Shown one piece after another: positions 1 through 9,079 of a DNA stretch of 64,000 bases; the first letter of the stretch is position 1; each line of letters begins with the position of its first letter. The notes beneath the pieces were generated by a model. That model saw only the letters and a list, made by a program, of their open reading frames with translations. It searched no databases and was not told the origin of the DNA. The position numbers were made by a program, and so were the translations under genes. Origin of the DNA: Dysosmobacter acutus (GTDB taxonomy: Bacteria > Bacillota > Clostridia > Oscillospirales > Oscillospiraceae); contig NZ_JAHLQN010000001.1 of NCBI RefSeq assembly GCF_018919205.1, forward strand, positions 124,001 to 188,000, in the 5' to 3' direction.

Positions 1-3000
1 GAAGCGATGGACGCCCTCCTGATGACCGCCCGCGACCTGAACGAAGAAGGCCGCGCGCGGGGCCTATTCCCGCAGACATTGGCCATCCATGACCAGCATA
101 AGACTTACCCGGAACTGGACGAGGATATGGTGGCCTTTGCAAAGACTGAGGGTGGGCTGCAAGCACTGGCACAGGAATATCACACTTTTCTTGCCGTTTA
201 TGCCCAAGGTAACGACATTATGTGTTGGCGGTTATCCGATTACAACACCCACCGGATCGGCGTTGTGCTGGATGGCCTCTCCTACCCAGAGCGCAACTTT
301 ACCGCCCAGCCGGGTTTCCTGCGGCAGTGCAAGATGTTCATTACGCAGGATGAGATCGACCAGTTCTTCCTAAGTGGCAGTATTGATGAGCGGTTGGCGG
401 TGTACTCCCATTTCTGCTATCCCCACGCACCGGAAGAACACCAGAAGTTCATCAAGAGCCAGTTTGGTGAGTACAGCGGAGGAGCCTGTGCTGGATATTC
501 CCATACTAAGACTTCTAAAGGGCTAGACTATGCGCGAGATTACGAACGCAAAACATACGATACCGTCCATTTGACCATCCCCAATGTGGTCAAGGAATAT
601 CAAAAACTCATTACGCAGAAGCGTTTCCCCGGCGAGGATGCGATTGCAAAAATCCCGGAATATGAGCGCAGACAACTGGCACGGGCAGTTTACAACGGCT
701 TCTATAATGCCCCGGATGCAATCCCACGACCCTATCCCCAAAATACGGACTTTTATGATGCTGTCCCCATCATTGAGCAACAGCTTCAGGATAAAGCCAA
801 AGCTGCGGAAATACTGGCGGCGCTGACTTCCCGGCTGGACGGCACGGATGAGAGTGACCGTTCCTATGATTCCGTCCGCCACGCAAGGAAGCAGCTTTCC
901 GAATATGTGAGCGGTACCTTTAGCCTGTTCAACCACAAGCATGACGCCCCGCAGCAGGAACGCAGCTTTGTGGAGCAGGTCGCAGAGGACGCCACACGGT
1001 TTGCCGCGGAGCAGTCGCCCGCCTATGAGCGGTTCGGCGTGATCGAAACTGAGGACGGCTACGCCGTCTGGGACGATATTCGGGACGAGATCTATGTGGA
1101 CAGCGAGGGTGTTCGTGAAACCTTCCCCAGCGAGTGGCAAGCCGAGGACTATCTGGAGCAGGTCAGAAAGACGGTCAGCGAAAAGGAAGCGGCGGAATGG
1201 CTCTATGTGGAGCACGCCAAAGACACCGCAGCGGAGCAGCCAGTCGAGCCTGCCCCGCAGCCAGTACTTACCGATGAGGAATTTGCCGCACAAAATCTTG
1301 TTCCCGGCGAAACAGTCTTTGAGATTGAAGGCAGGACCTTCCTTGTGGATCGCGTGGATACCGCGCACGGCGTTGTCAACTTTCAAGACATCACCTTTGT
1401 CCAAAAGGTCGGCTTTCCCATCTTCCGCACGGAGCCGATCTCCTTTGTTCGGAAAATTGTGGAGCAGGCGGACCCCGCTGCGCTGGCCCCGCCGCAGCCG
1501 CAGACGGACGAGCCGCCTGCGGCGCTTACCTCGCCGAAAAAGGAAAAGCAAAACGCGCTTGCCTATCCGCTGGACGCGGATGGCCGGAACTACCGCATCA
1601 CCGATGACCACATCGGAGAGGGCGCGCCGCTGGAGCGTTTTCAGCGCAATCTGGACGCGATCCGTACCCTGAAAGCGGTGGAAGCGGAGAACCGCAGCGC
1701 CACAGCGGAGGAACAGGCGGTACTGGCGCAGTATGTGGGCTGGGGCGGTCTGGCGGACTTCTTTGACGAGAAAAATCCTCGTTACGCTGAACTGAAAGAA
1801 CCGCTTACCGATGCCGAATACGCCGCTGCCCGTGAATCCACGCTCACGGCGTTCTTTACGCCGCCTGTGGTCATCCGCGGCATCTATGCCGCCCTGGGGC
1901 AGATGGGCTTCACGCAGGGCAACATTCTGGAGCCGTCCTGCGGCATCGGCAATTTCCTCGGTATGCTGCCGGAAGATATGAGCGGCAGCAAGCTCTACGG
2001 CGTGGAGCTGGACGATCTCTCCGGACGCATCGCCCGCCAGCTTTATCAGCGCAGCAGTATTGCGGTGCAGGGCTATGAGAAAACTGCCTTCCCGGATAAC
2101 TTTTTCGATGTTGCCATCGGCAATGTCCCCTTCGGCCAGTTCCATGTGCCGGACAAACGCTATGACCGCCTGAACTTTCCCATTCATGAGTATTTCGTGG
2201 CCAAAATGTTGGATCAGGTCAGACCGGGCGGCGTTATCGCCGTTGTGACCTCCAGCTACACCATGGACAAGCGCACCGCCAGCGCGCGAAAATACATCGC
2301 GCAGCGAGCGGAGCTGCTGGGGGCCATCCGGCTGCCCAACAATGCGTTCAAGGCCGCGGCGGGTACCGAGGTGGTTTCAGACATTCTGTTTTTGCAGAAG
2401 CGGGAACGAATGGTGGATATAGAACCCGAATGGGTACACCTTGCCACCAACGAGGACGGCATCCAGATGAACAGTTATTTCATCGACCACCCGGATATGA
2501 TCTTGGGCGGGATGAAGATGGTGTCCGGGCCGTTCGGCCCCACGCCTACCTGCGAGCCGTACCCGGAGCAGCCGTTGGAAGCACTGTTGGCGGAGGCCGT
2601 TCAAAATATTCACGGCGAGATCGCCGCCTATGACCGGGAGGATGAATTGGAGGGCGAGGATCATTCCATTGAGGCCGATCCCGCTGTCCGCAACTTCTCC
2701 TATACACTGGTGAACGGGCAAATCTACTACCGTGAAAACAGCCGCATGAACCCGGTGGAGGTATCCAAGACGGCAGAAAGCAGAATCCGCGGCATGATCG
2801 AGCTGCGGGACTGTGTGCGGACGCTGCTGGAATACCAGACCGAGGACTATCCCGATGAAGAAATCAAGGCGCAGCAAGCCAAGCTGAATACCCTCTACGA
2901 CGCCTTTACCCGCAAATACGGACTCATCAACTCCCGCGGCAACGCCATCGCCTTCGATCAGGACAGCTCCTATTTTCTGCTCTGTTCACTGGAAATTCTG

Positions 3001-6000
3001 GACGAGGACCGGAACCTGAAACGGAAGGCCGACCTGTTCACCAAGCGCACCATCCGCAGCCACAGACCCGCTGAAAAGGTAGACACAGCGGTGGAGGCGC
3101 TGGCACTGTCCATCGGAGAAAAGGCCCATGTGGATATGGACTATATGGGCAGGCTCACCGGCAAGGACGAGGAAACGCTGTTTTCTGACCTCAAGGGCGT
3201 GATTTTTTTGAACCCCGCTTACACCGGCGAGAGCGATGGGTATGAGAAATACCTGCCCGCGGACGAGTATCTTTCCGGCAATGTGCGTCAGAAATGGGCG
3301 GTTGCCCAAGGTAAGGCGGAGCAGGACCCGCAGTATCAGATCAACGCCGAGGCATTGGCGCGGGTGCAGCCCACCGACCTCACTGCCAGCGAGATCTCCG
3401 TCCGGCTGGGCGCTACCTGGTTAGACACCGAATATGTGCGCCAGTTTATCTTTGAAACGCTGGGGACGCCCCGCAGTGCCCAGTGGGGCATGAAGGTCCA
3501 CTATTCCGGCATCACCGGCGAGTGGCGTATCGAAGGCAAGAGCAAGGATCGCGCCAATGTAAAGGCCATCAGCACCTACGGCACCAAGCGTATCAACGCC
3601 TATGAGATCATTGAGGACACCTTAAATCTAAAAGATGTTCGCATTTTTGATTATGTGTACGATGCCGATGGCAGGAAAACCGCTGTTCTCAACAAGAAGG
3701 AAACCGCCATCGCCCAGAGCAAGCAGGAACTCATTAAAGAGGCTTTTGCTGAGTGGATCTGGAAAGATCCTGACCGGCGCGAGGCCATCTGTAAGACCTA
3801 TAATATTCTGTTCAACAGCAACCGCCCCCGTGAGTATGACGGCAGCCACATCAGCTTTTCAGGCATGAACCCGGAGATCACGCTCCGCAAGCACCAGGTC
3901 AACGCCATCGCCCACATCTTGTATGGCGGCAATACCCTGTTAGCACATACAGTGGGCGCGGGAAAAACCTTTGAAATGGTCGCGGCGGCGATGGAATCAA
4001 AGCGGTTGGGCCTGTGCCAGAAGTCCCTCTTTGTGGTGCCCAACCACCTGACAGAGCAGTGGGCCACTGAGTTTTTGCAGCTCTATCCGGCAGCGAACAT
4101 CCTTGTCGCTACCCGTAAGGATTTTGAAACCAAAAACCGCAAGAAATTCTGTGGTAGGATCGCCACCGGTGACTACGATGCCATTATTATCGGGCATTCG
4201 CAGTTTGAGAAGATCCCCATGAGCGTAGAGCGCCAGCGGGCCATTCTGGAACAGCAGATCGACGAAATTATGATGGGAATTTCAGAGGCCAAGCGAGAAA
4301 AAGCGGAGAATTTCACGATCAAACAGATGGAGAAAACCAAGAAGGGCCTGCAAGCCAAGATCGACAAGCTGAATGACCAGAGCCGCAAGGACGATGTGGT
4401 CACATTTGAAGAGTTGGGCGTTGACCGAATTTTCATCGACGAGAGCCATTATTTTAAAAATCTCTTTCTTTACACGAAGATGCGCAATGTGGGCGGTATT
4501 GCCCAGACCGAGGCGCAGAAATCCAGCGATTTATTTATGAAGTGCCGCTATTTGGACGAGATCACCGGAGGGCGCGGCATTGTCTTTGCCACCGGCACCC
4601 CCATTTCCAACAGCATGGTGGAGCTTTACACCATCCAGCGTTACTTGCAGATGTCGGCGTTGGAGGAGCAGGGCTTACAGCACTTCGATAGCTGGGCGGC
4701 GAACTACGGCGAGACCGTCACCGCCATTGAGTTGTCCCCGGAAGGCACCGGCTATCGCGCCAAGACGCGCTTCGCCAAGTTTTATAACCTGCCGGAGCTG
4801 ATGAGCGTATTCAAAAATGTGGCGGACATCCAGACGGCGGATATGCTCAAGCTCCCCGTGCCGGAAGCGCATTACCACAACATCGCCTTGAAGCCATCGG
4901 AGTATCAGAAAGAGATCGTGGCATCGCTGGCGGAGCGTGCTGAAAAAGTCCGCAACCGCGAGGTGGACAGCAGCGTGGACAATATGCTGCTCATCACCAA
5001 CGATGGCCGCAAGCTGGCGCTGGATCAGCGGCTGGTCAATCCCATGCTTCCCAGCGATCCCAACAGCAAAGCCGCCAAGTGCGCGGAAAATGTGTTTGAG
5101 ATCTGGCAGCGCACCGCGGACAAGCGTTCCACCCAAATGATTTTTTGCGACCTGTCCACTCCAAAGGATGACGGCACCTTCAGCGTTTATGATGATATTC
5201 GCGCGAAATTGCTGGAATTGGGTATTCCCGAAAACGAGGTCGCCTTCATCCACAACGCCAAAAGCGAGGTACAGAAGAAAGACCTGTTCGGCAAGGTGCG
5301 GAGCGGTCAGGTGCGTATCCTGCTGGGCAGTACCCAGCGCATGGGCGCTGGCACCAACTGCCAGCAAAAGCTCGTCGCTTTGCACCATCTGGATTGTCCG
5401 TGGCGTCCGTCCGACCTTCAGCAGCGGGAGGGGCGCATCATCCGGCAGGGCAACGAAAACCCGGAGGTAGACATTTACAGCTATGTCACCGAGGGCACCT
5501 TCGATGCCTATTTGTACCAGCTGGTAGAATCCAAGCAGAAATTTATATCGCAAATTATGACCAGCAAATCGCCTGTCCGCTCCGCCGAAGATGTAGACGA
5601 ACAGGCGCTTTCTTATGCCGAGATCAAGGCACTGGCCAGCGGCAACCCCATGATCAAGGAAAAGATGGATCTCGACATTGAGGTGTCCAAGCTGAAGCTG
5701 CTGAAAGCCAACCACCTTTCTCAGAAATACGCGCTGGAGGACGCCATCAGCAAGGGCTTTCCGAAGCAAATCGCGGAAACACAGGCACGGATCGCCGGTT
5801 ATGGCGCGGATATTGCCACGGTCAAGGAGAACACCCATCCCAATGGGGACGGTTTCTCTCCGCTCACGCTGGCGGGTGTCACCCATGCCGACAAAAAAGA
5901 GGCGGGCGCGGCGCTGCTGACCCTATGCCAAAATATGCTCTCCCCGGAGGCGACACAGATCGGCAGCTATCGCGGTCTGACGCTGGAGCTGGCGTTCGAT

Positions 6001-6354
6001 ACCTTTGCGCGGGAATACCGCCTGACCATGATCGGGCAGCTCCGCCACACGGTCACGCTGGGAACCGATGTGTTCGGCAATTTGCAGCGCATGGACAATG
6101 CGCTGGAGGGCCTGCCCATCAAGGAGCAGGCTTGCCGGGAGCAGCTTTCCAATCTGCAAACGCAGTTGGAAACCGCAAAGGCAGAGGTACAAAAGCCGTT
6201 TCCCCGCGAAGAGGAACTTACGACCAAAACGGCACGGCTGGAGGAATTGAATACCCTGCTGAATTTAGACCACAAGGAGCCTGAGATCGTAGACACCGAG
6301 CCGGACGAGGATCAAAGGCCGCCGGAGCGCCGCAGACCGCAGTTGGAGCGGTAA
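1..6354 (+). CDS. Giant N6-adenine methylase / SNF2-type helicase, 5' end cut by window
   Basis: The reading frame is open from the first base, so the start is probably upstream; 2,115 residues follow the first ATG at base 7. Counting from that Met, a methyltransferase S-adenosylmethionine loop (LEPSCGIGNF) lies at 641-650 and an NVPFG catalytic motif, a variant of NPPF/Y, at 706-710. A superfamily 2 helicase follows with GAGKT at 1317-1321, DESH at 1478-1481 and a motif VI-like QQREGRIIRQG at 1805-1815. The C-terminus is probably coiled coil. Such fused proteins are a hallmark of Tn1549-like elements; they are thought to act on element DNA (protection or remodelling), but the exact role is unproven. 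The domain calls are firm; the function is inferred. Confidence 0.93.
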   Translation, partial: EAMDALLMTARDLNEEGRARGLFPQTLAIHDQHKTYPELDEDMVAFAKTEGGLQALAQEYHTFLAVYAQGNDIMCWRLSDYNTHRIGVVLDGLSYPERNFTAQPGFLRQCKMFITQDEIDQFFLSGSIDERLAVYSHFCYPHAPEEHQKFIKSQFGEYSGGACAGYSHTKTSKGLDYARDYERKTYDTVHLTIPNVVKEYQKLITQKRFPGEDAIAKIPEYERRQLARAVYNGFYNAPDAIPRPYPQNTDFYDAVPIIEQQLQDKAKAAEILAALTSRLDGTDESDRSYDSVRHARKQLSEYVSGTFSLFNHKHDAPQQERSFVEQVAEDATRFAAEQSPAYERFGVIETEDGYAVWDDIRDEIYVDSEGVRETFPSEWQAEDYLEQVRKTVSEKEAAEWLYVEHAKDTAAEQPVEPAPQPVLTDEEFAAQNLVPGETVFEIEGRTFLVDRVDTAHGVVNFQDITFVQKVGFPIFRTEPISFVRKIVEQADPAALAPPQPQTDEPPAALTSPKKEKQNALAYPLDADGRNYRITDDHIGEGAPLERFQRNLDAIRTLKAVEAENRSATAEEQAVLAQYVGWGGLADFFDEKNPRYAELKEPLTDAEYAAARESTLTAFFTPPVVIRGIYAALGQMGFTQGNILEPSCGIGNFLGMLPEDMSGSKLYGVELDDLSGRIARQLYQRSSIAVQGYEKTAFPDNFFDVAIGNVPFGQFHVPDKRYDRLNFPIHEYFVAKMLDQVRPGGVIAVVTSSYTMDKRTASARKYIAQRAELLGAIRLPNNAFKAAAGTEVVSDILFLQKRERMVDIEPEWVHLATNEDGIQMNSYFIDHPDMILGGMKMVSGPFGPTPTCEPYPEQPLEALLAEAVQNIHGEIAAYDREDELEGEDHSIEADPAVRNFSYTLVNGQIYYRENSRMNPVEVSKTAESRIRGMIELRDCVRTLLEYQTEDYPDEEIKAQQAKLNTLYDAFTRKYGLINSRGNAIAFDQDSSYFLLCSLEILDEDRNLKRKADLFTKRTIRSHRPAEKVDTAVEALALSIGEKAHVDMDYMGRLTGKDEETLFSDLKGVIFLNPAYTGESDGYEKYLPADEYLSGNVRQKWAVAQGKAEQDPQYQINAEALARVQPTDLTASEISVRLGATWLDTEYVRQFIFETLGTPRSAQWGMKVHYSGITGEWRIEGKSKDRANVKAISTYGTKRINAYEIIEDTLNLKDVRIFDYVYDADGRKTAVLNKKETAIAQSKQELIKEAFAEWIWKDPDRREAICKTYNILFNSNRPREYDGSHISFSGMNPEITLRKHQVNAIAHILYGGNTLLAHTVGAGKTFEMVAAAMESKRLGLCQKSLFVVPNHLTEQWATEFLQLYPAANILVATRKDFETKNRKKFCGRIATGDYDAIIIGHSQFEKIPMSVERQRAILEQQIDEIMMGISEAKREKAENFTIKQMEKTKKGLQAKIDKLNDQSRKDDVVTFEELGVDRIFIDESHYFKNLFLYTKMRNVGGIAQTEAQKSSDLFMKCRYLDEITGGRGIVFATGTPISNSMVELYTIQRYLQMSALEEQGLQHFDSWAANYGETVTAIELSPEGTGYRAKTRFAKFYNLPELMSVFKNVADIQTADMLKLPVPEAHYHNIALKPSEYQKEIVASLAERAEKVRNREVDSSVDNMLLITNDGRKLALDQRLVNPMLPSDPNSKAAKCAENVFEIWQRTADKRSTQMIFCDLSTPKDDGTFSVYDDIRAKLLELGIPENEVAFIHNAKSEVQKKDLFGKVRSGQVRILLGSTQRMGAGTNCQQKLVALHHLDCPWRPSDLQQREGRIIRQGNENPEVDIYSYVTEGTFDAYLYQLVESKQKFISQIMTSKSPVRSAEDVDEQALSYAEIKALASGNPMIKEKMDLDIEVSKLKLLKANHLSQKYALEDAISKGFPKQIAETQARIAGYGADIATVKENTHPNGDGFSPLTLAGVTHADKKEAGAALLTLCQNMLSPEATQIGSYRGLTLELAFDTFAREYRLTMIGQLRHTVTLGTDVFGNLQRMDNALEGLPIKEQACREQLSNLQTQLETAKAEVQKPFPREEELTTKTARLEELNTLLNLDHKEPEIVDTEPDEDQRPPERRRPQLER

Positions 6355-6378
6355 AATCAATAGAAATTGGAGGAAATT

Positions 6379-6786
6379 ATGGGTTATCAGGAAAGCTGGC
6401 TCTACATCGAGCCGCAGCGCAAGTTTGAAAAGCTGATCCGCGCTTACGAAAAGGCGGAACAGTCCGGCTACTATGAGGTGGCCGGAGCGGAGCCCCGTTC
6501 TGTGGTCGTGCTGAAGCAGCCCTTCGGGGACATTCCCGCTGGGAAAAAGCTGCTGTGGGTGTGCGGTGATCGCAGCTTTCACAACGCTGCCGGAGTATTT
6601 GCCGGGGAGCTGAAGTGCTCCGGCAGGCTTCGCGTGATCCCGGTGGAGGCGGTGCTGAACGGCACCGACGATCCCCGCATGGAGGGGCTGGACTTTGACA
6701 GTCCGGCCCCCAGCGAAAACGCCTATATGAAACGATACAGTGTTGCCAATTACGCCCACCGGATGCGGGCGGGGCTGGCGAGATGA
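6379..6786 (+). CDS. Conserved ICE protein of unknown function (135 aa)
   Basis: A soluble 135-residue protein with no signal peptide or membrane segment. I chose ATG 6379 because GGAGG (6369-6373) sits 5 bases upstream; a TTG at 6367 would overlap that ribosome site. It follows the methylase/helicase by 24 bases and precedes the DUF3848-like gene by 13 bases, so all three are probably co-transcribed. The middle of the protein (VVVLKQPFGDIPAGKKLLWVC) is beta-rich in appearance. I know of comparable small proteins at this place in Tn1549-type elements but cannot give a function. Confidence 0.75.
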   Translation: MGYQESWLYIEPQRKFEKLIRAYEKAEQSGYYEVAGAEPRSVVVLKQPFGDIPAGKKLLWVCGDRSFHNAAGVFAGELKCSGRLRVIPVEAVLNGTDDPRMEGLDFDSPAPSENAYMKRYSVANYAHRMRAGLAR

Positions 6787-6799
6787 AGGGAGGTTTACC

Positions 6800-7561
6800 A
6801 TGACGAAGGAACAGTTGGAAAACAGGCTCTATGAGCGTATGTCTGCGGAAAATGAGGCGTTTCTGGCGGATCTGAGAGTAAAGCCCGTGGACGAGATCAT
6901 TTCTCACGCCTACGAAATCGCCTGCCGTGACAACCTGCTGATACTTTTTGAGGATGAAACAAGCCTCTCCGAGCGGCAGCTTGCGGTGCTGAACGAGTTT
7001 GAGCATCCCCTGTCACAGCTTTATACAGACTGGCTCTCCCGCGATACGGATGAGATGGATGCCTTTCGTGACAGCATTGCGTGCTGTGCGGATGATATTC
7101 TGCGAAAAAGAGTCGAAGAAAAATATCGAGATCCCGCGCAGCCCATATACCCTAACACCCGTTCGGAAGCCATGGCTCGTGGAGAGGTCTTTGAGTGGAT
7201 GGCCAGCCGGGATCGGACGCTGACCTGTGCGGGAACCTTTGAGAAGGACGCGACCAACGCCTACAACGATGGAAAGCTGCCTGCTTTTTTGAAGGAGTGG
7301 ACAGCGGCTTATGGCAAGGAACGCTGTATGTTCGTGCTGGCCTGCACCATGGCGCAGCGCACGGGAGATGAGCGATTCTACCCACCGGCGCGTCAGGCCG
7401 CAGGCCGCTTTGCGGCGCTCCAAAAGCAGATGGGCGGGCACACAGATGTTTACGCGGTGGACAATCACTCCTGCGTGATCAATGCCGCGATGGAGCAGCT
7501 TGCCAAGCCGGAGCGCAGTGTGGAGCGAAAGGCGGTGAAAAAAGATGCGCCGGAGCGGTAA
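6800..7561 (+). CDS. DUF3848/DUF3849-like ICE protein
   Basis: A soluble protein of 253 aa. The N-terminal 70 residues (LENRLYERMSAENEAF, then EIISHAYEIACRDNLL) resemble the DUF3848 pattern. The rest, around PIYPNTRSEAMARGEVFEW and the later AYNDGKLPAFLKEW segment, may be DUF3849-related. ATG 6800 is preceded by GGGAGG (6788-6793) at 6 bases; upstream in-frame codons lack a ribosome site and lie in the preceding gene. These domains are known almost only from conjugative elements and have no assigned activity. The family call comes from memory of the pattern and is moderate; the gene itself is secure. Confidence 0.7.
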   Translation: MTKEQLENRLYERMSAENEAFLADLRVKPVDEIISHAYEIACRDNLLILFEDETSLSERQLAVLNEFEHPLSQLYTDWLSRDTDEMDAFRDSIACCADDILRKRVEEKYRDPAQPIYPNTRSEAMARGEVFEWMASRDRTLTCAGTFEKDATNAYNDGKLPAFLKEWTAAYGKERCMFVLACTMAQRTGDERFYPPARQAAGRFAALQKQMGGHTDVYAVDNHSCVINAAMEQLAKPERSVERKAVKKDAPER

Positions 7562-7567
7562 GATTAT

Positions 7568-7633
7568 TTTTGAAATAAGGCAAAGAAACAAACGGCTTTA
7601 TTTCAGAAAGTGGTTTTATTTCTGAAATAAGGC
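7568..7633. promoter_or_regulatory. Triple TTTCTGAAATAAGGC half-site, candidate operator
   Basis: Two 15-base arms (7595-7609 and 7619-7633, one mismatch) form an inverted repeat with a 9-base gap, and a third copy of TGAAATAAGG stands at 7571-7580. The array lies about 50-110 bases upstream of the promoter of the following small-protein/RhuM cassette, the position expected for an autoregulatory operator. Part of it could instead act as a hairpin at the end of the preceding transcript; no long T-run follows. Confidence 0.5.
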
Positions 7634-7682
7634 TGCATTGGAGCAGTGTCCGTGAGTTTTCTGAGGCGCTGACCATAAGGGC

Positions 7683-7711
7683 TTTCTAAAACGGATTTTG
7701 CGTGTTATAAT
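7683..7711 (+). promoter_or_regulatory. Extended -10 promoter of the RhuM cassette
   Basis: TGTTATAAT (7703-7711) is an exact extended -10 (TGnTATAAT). The -35 region (TTTCTA, 7683-7688, 17-base spacing) is poor, which is typical when an extended -10 is present. The first gene starts 28 bases downstream at 7739. Confidence 0.6.
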
Positions 7712-7738
7712 GCTTGAAAGAATAGGAGAGACGCTGAA

Positions 7739-7966
7739 ATGACGATTGCAGCAAAAGAACGCAGAATTCAGGCGGTAAAGCTGGCAGATGCCTTGAATGC
7801 CATCGAAGGCGTCCCTGTTTCGGAATATACCAAGATGCTCTCACACTGCTGGGCAAACGGCGATTCGACTGGCGAGCAAATGAAAGAGGCTCTGCTGGCC
7901 TCCCATTACAGGTTGGCAGCGCAGGAGTATTCTGCTCATGAAACTATGTTTAGTCAAGAACAATAG
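7739..7966 (+). CDS. Small VbhA-antitoxin-like protein
   Basis: A 75-aa soluble protein directly upstream of the RhuM gene; only 13 bases separate its stop from the next start, so the pair is an operon. The segment from LNAIEGVPVSEYTKMLSHCW to GEQMKEALLASHY resembles the helical pattern of VbhA-type antitoxins (IEG followed by a short helical domain), which normally pair with Fic toxins. No Fic gene is present here; the partner is a RhuM protein. A purine-rich AGGAGA (7724-7729) precedes ATG 7739. The family resemblance is weak and from memory. It could simply be a small regulator of the cassette. Confidence 0.55.
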   Translation: MTIAAKERRIQAVKLADALNAIEGVPVSEYTKMLSHCWANGDSTGEQMKEALLASHYRLAAQEYSAHETMFSQEQ

Positions 7967-7979
7967 GAGGAACCGATGC

Positions 7980-9008
7980 ATGGACGATTTAGCAATCAGC
8001 AAAAACAGCATCCATCCTGAACAGACGGAGATCATTATGTATCAGACCGAGGATGGTCTGACAAAAATCAATGTCCGCATGGAAAACGAAACCGTTTGGC
8101 TGACACAGGCACAGATGGCAGAGCTGTTCCAACGAGAGCGCAGCGGTATCACGAAACATATAAAAAATGTATTTGCTGAAGGTGAGGTAGATGAAAAAAG
8201 CAATGTGAAAAATGTTCACATTGCAAATTCGGATAAACCCGTCGCATACTACAGCTTAGATGTTATCATCTCTGTGGGCTATCGTGTGAAGTCGTTGCGC
8301 GGTACCCAATTCCGAATTTGGGCCAATTCCGTGCTGAAAGAATACCTCATCAAAGGCTTTGCCATGAACGATGAGCTTCTGAAGCAAGCTGGCGGCGGCA
8401 ACTATTTTGATGAGTTGATGGATCGCATCCGCGATATTCGCTCGTCTGAAAAAGTGTTCTGGCGCAAAGTCCTGGACATTTACGCCACCAGCGTGGATTA
8501 TGACCCGCGGACAGAAGCCTCCGTCCTTTTCTTCAAAACCGTCCAGAATAAAATGCACTGGGCCGCTCACGGTCAGACGGCGGCAGAAAAGATTTTTTAC
8601 AGTGCAGACAGCAGCAAACCCAACATGGGCCTGCACTCGTTTTCCGGAAGTCACCCGACCCAGAACGACGCCCTCATTGCTAAAAACTACTGCACGGAGG
8701 ACGAATTGCTGGCGCTTAATGATATTGTGTCGGCCTATCTTGATCTCGCAGAGATGCAGGCACGACGCCGCATTCCTATGTATATGTCCGACTGGATCGA
8801 CACACTGGACGGCTTTCTCAAGCTCTCTAAACATGAGATATTGACTCATGCAGGAAAAATCAGCGCGGCCGCAGCGGAGAGAAAAGCCAAGGAAGAATAC
8901 CGAAAATACAAAGAACTTCAGTCTGTCGGATTATCCAGAGGTGAAAAGGACTACATTGCCGCATTGGAAAGCGCTGAGCAAAAATTGCTGAAAAAGAGCG
9001 AGCAATAA
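7980..9008 (+). CDS. RhuM-family virulence/defence-associated protein
   Basis: A protein of 342 aa. It has the RhuM layout: an N-terminal segment ending in ETVWLTQAQMAELFQRERS, a winged-helix-like part (SGITKHIKNVFAEGE), then YYSLDVIISVGYRVKS and the RGTQFRIWANSVLKEYLIKG motif. A C-terminal helical part contains SGSHPTQNDALIAKNYCTEDELLALN. ATG 7980 lies 9 bases after AGGAGG (7965-7970); an ATG at 7976 is out of frame. RhuM proteins are common on genomic islands and often near toxin-antitoxin or restriction genes, but their biochemistry is unknown. Here the gene sits in a closed cassette with its own promoter and terminator, inserted between conserved ICE genes, which suggests an accessory stabilisation or defence module. 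Confidence 0.88.
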   Translation: MDDLAISKNSIHPEQTEIIMYQTEDGLTKINVRMENETVWLTQAQMAELFQRERSGITKHIKNVFAEGEVDEKSNVKNVHIANSDKPVAYYSLDVIISVGYRVKSLRGTQFRIWANSVLKEYLIKGFAMNDELLKQAGGGNYFDELMDRIRDIRSSEKVFWRKVLDIYATSVDYDPRTEASVLFFKTVQNKMHWAAHGQTAAEKIFYSADSSKPNMGLHSFSGSHPTQNDALIAKNYCTEDELLALNDIVSAYLDLAEMQARRRIPMYMSDWIDTLDGFLKLSKHEILTHAGKISAAAAERKAKEEYRKYKELQSVGLSRGEKDYIAALESAEQKLLKKSEQ

Positions 9009-9027
9009 GCGATTCATATTACTCAGA

Positions 9028-9057
9028 AGCCGTTTGCAGAAATGCAGACGGCTTTTC
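9028..9057 (+). terminator. Intrinsic terminator after RhuM gene
   Basis: An 11-bp stem (9028-9038 with 9043-9053, one G-U pair) with a 4-base loop, followed by a short T-run (TTTTCT). It ends the RhuM cassette 20 bases after the stop codon. Confidence 0.7.
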
Positions 9058-9079
9058 TGATACCCGGAGGTGATTCCCC

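Noticed and set aside
523..2187. 554-codon minus-strand frame
   Set aside because: Lies wholly inside the methylase/helicase gene, whose motifs are intact; composition is that of a shadow frame.
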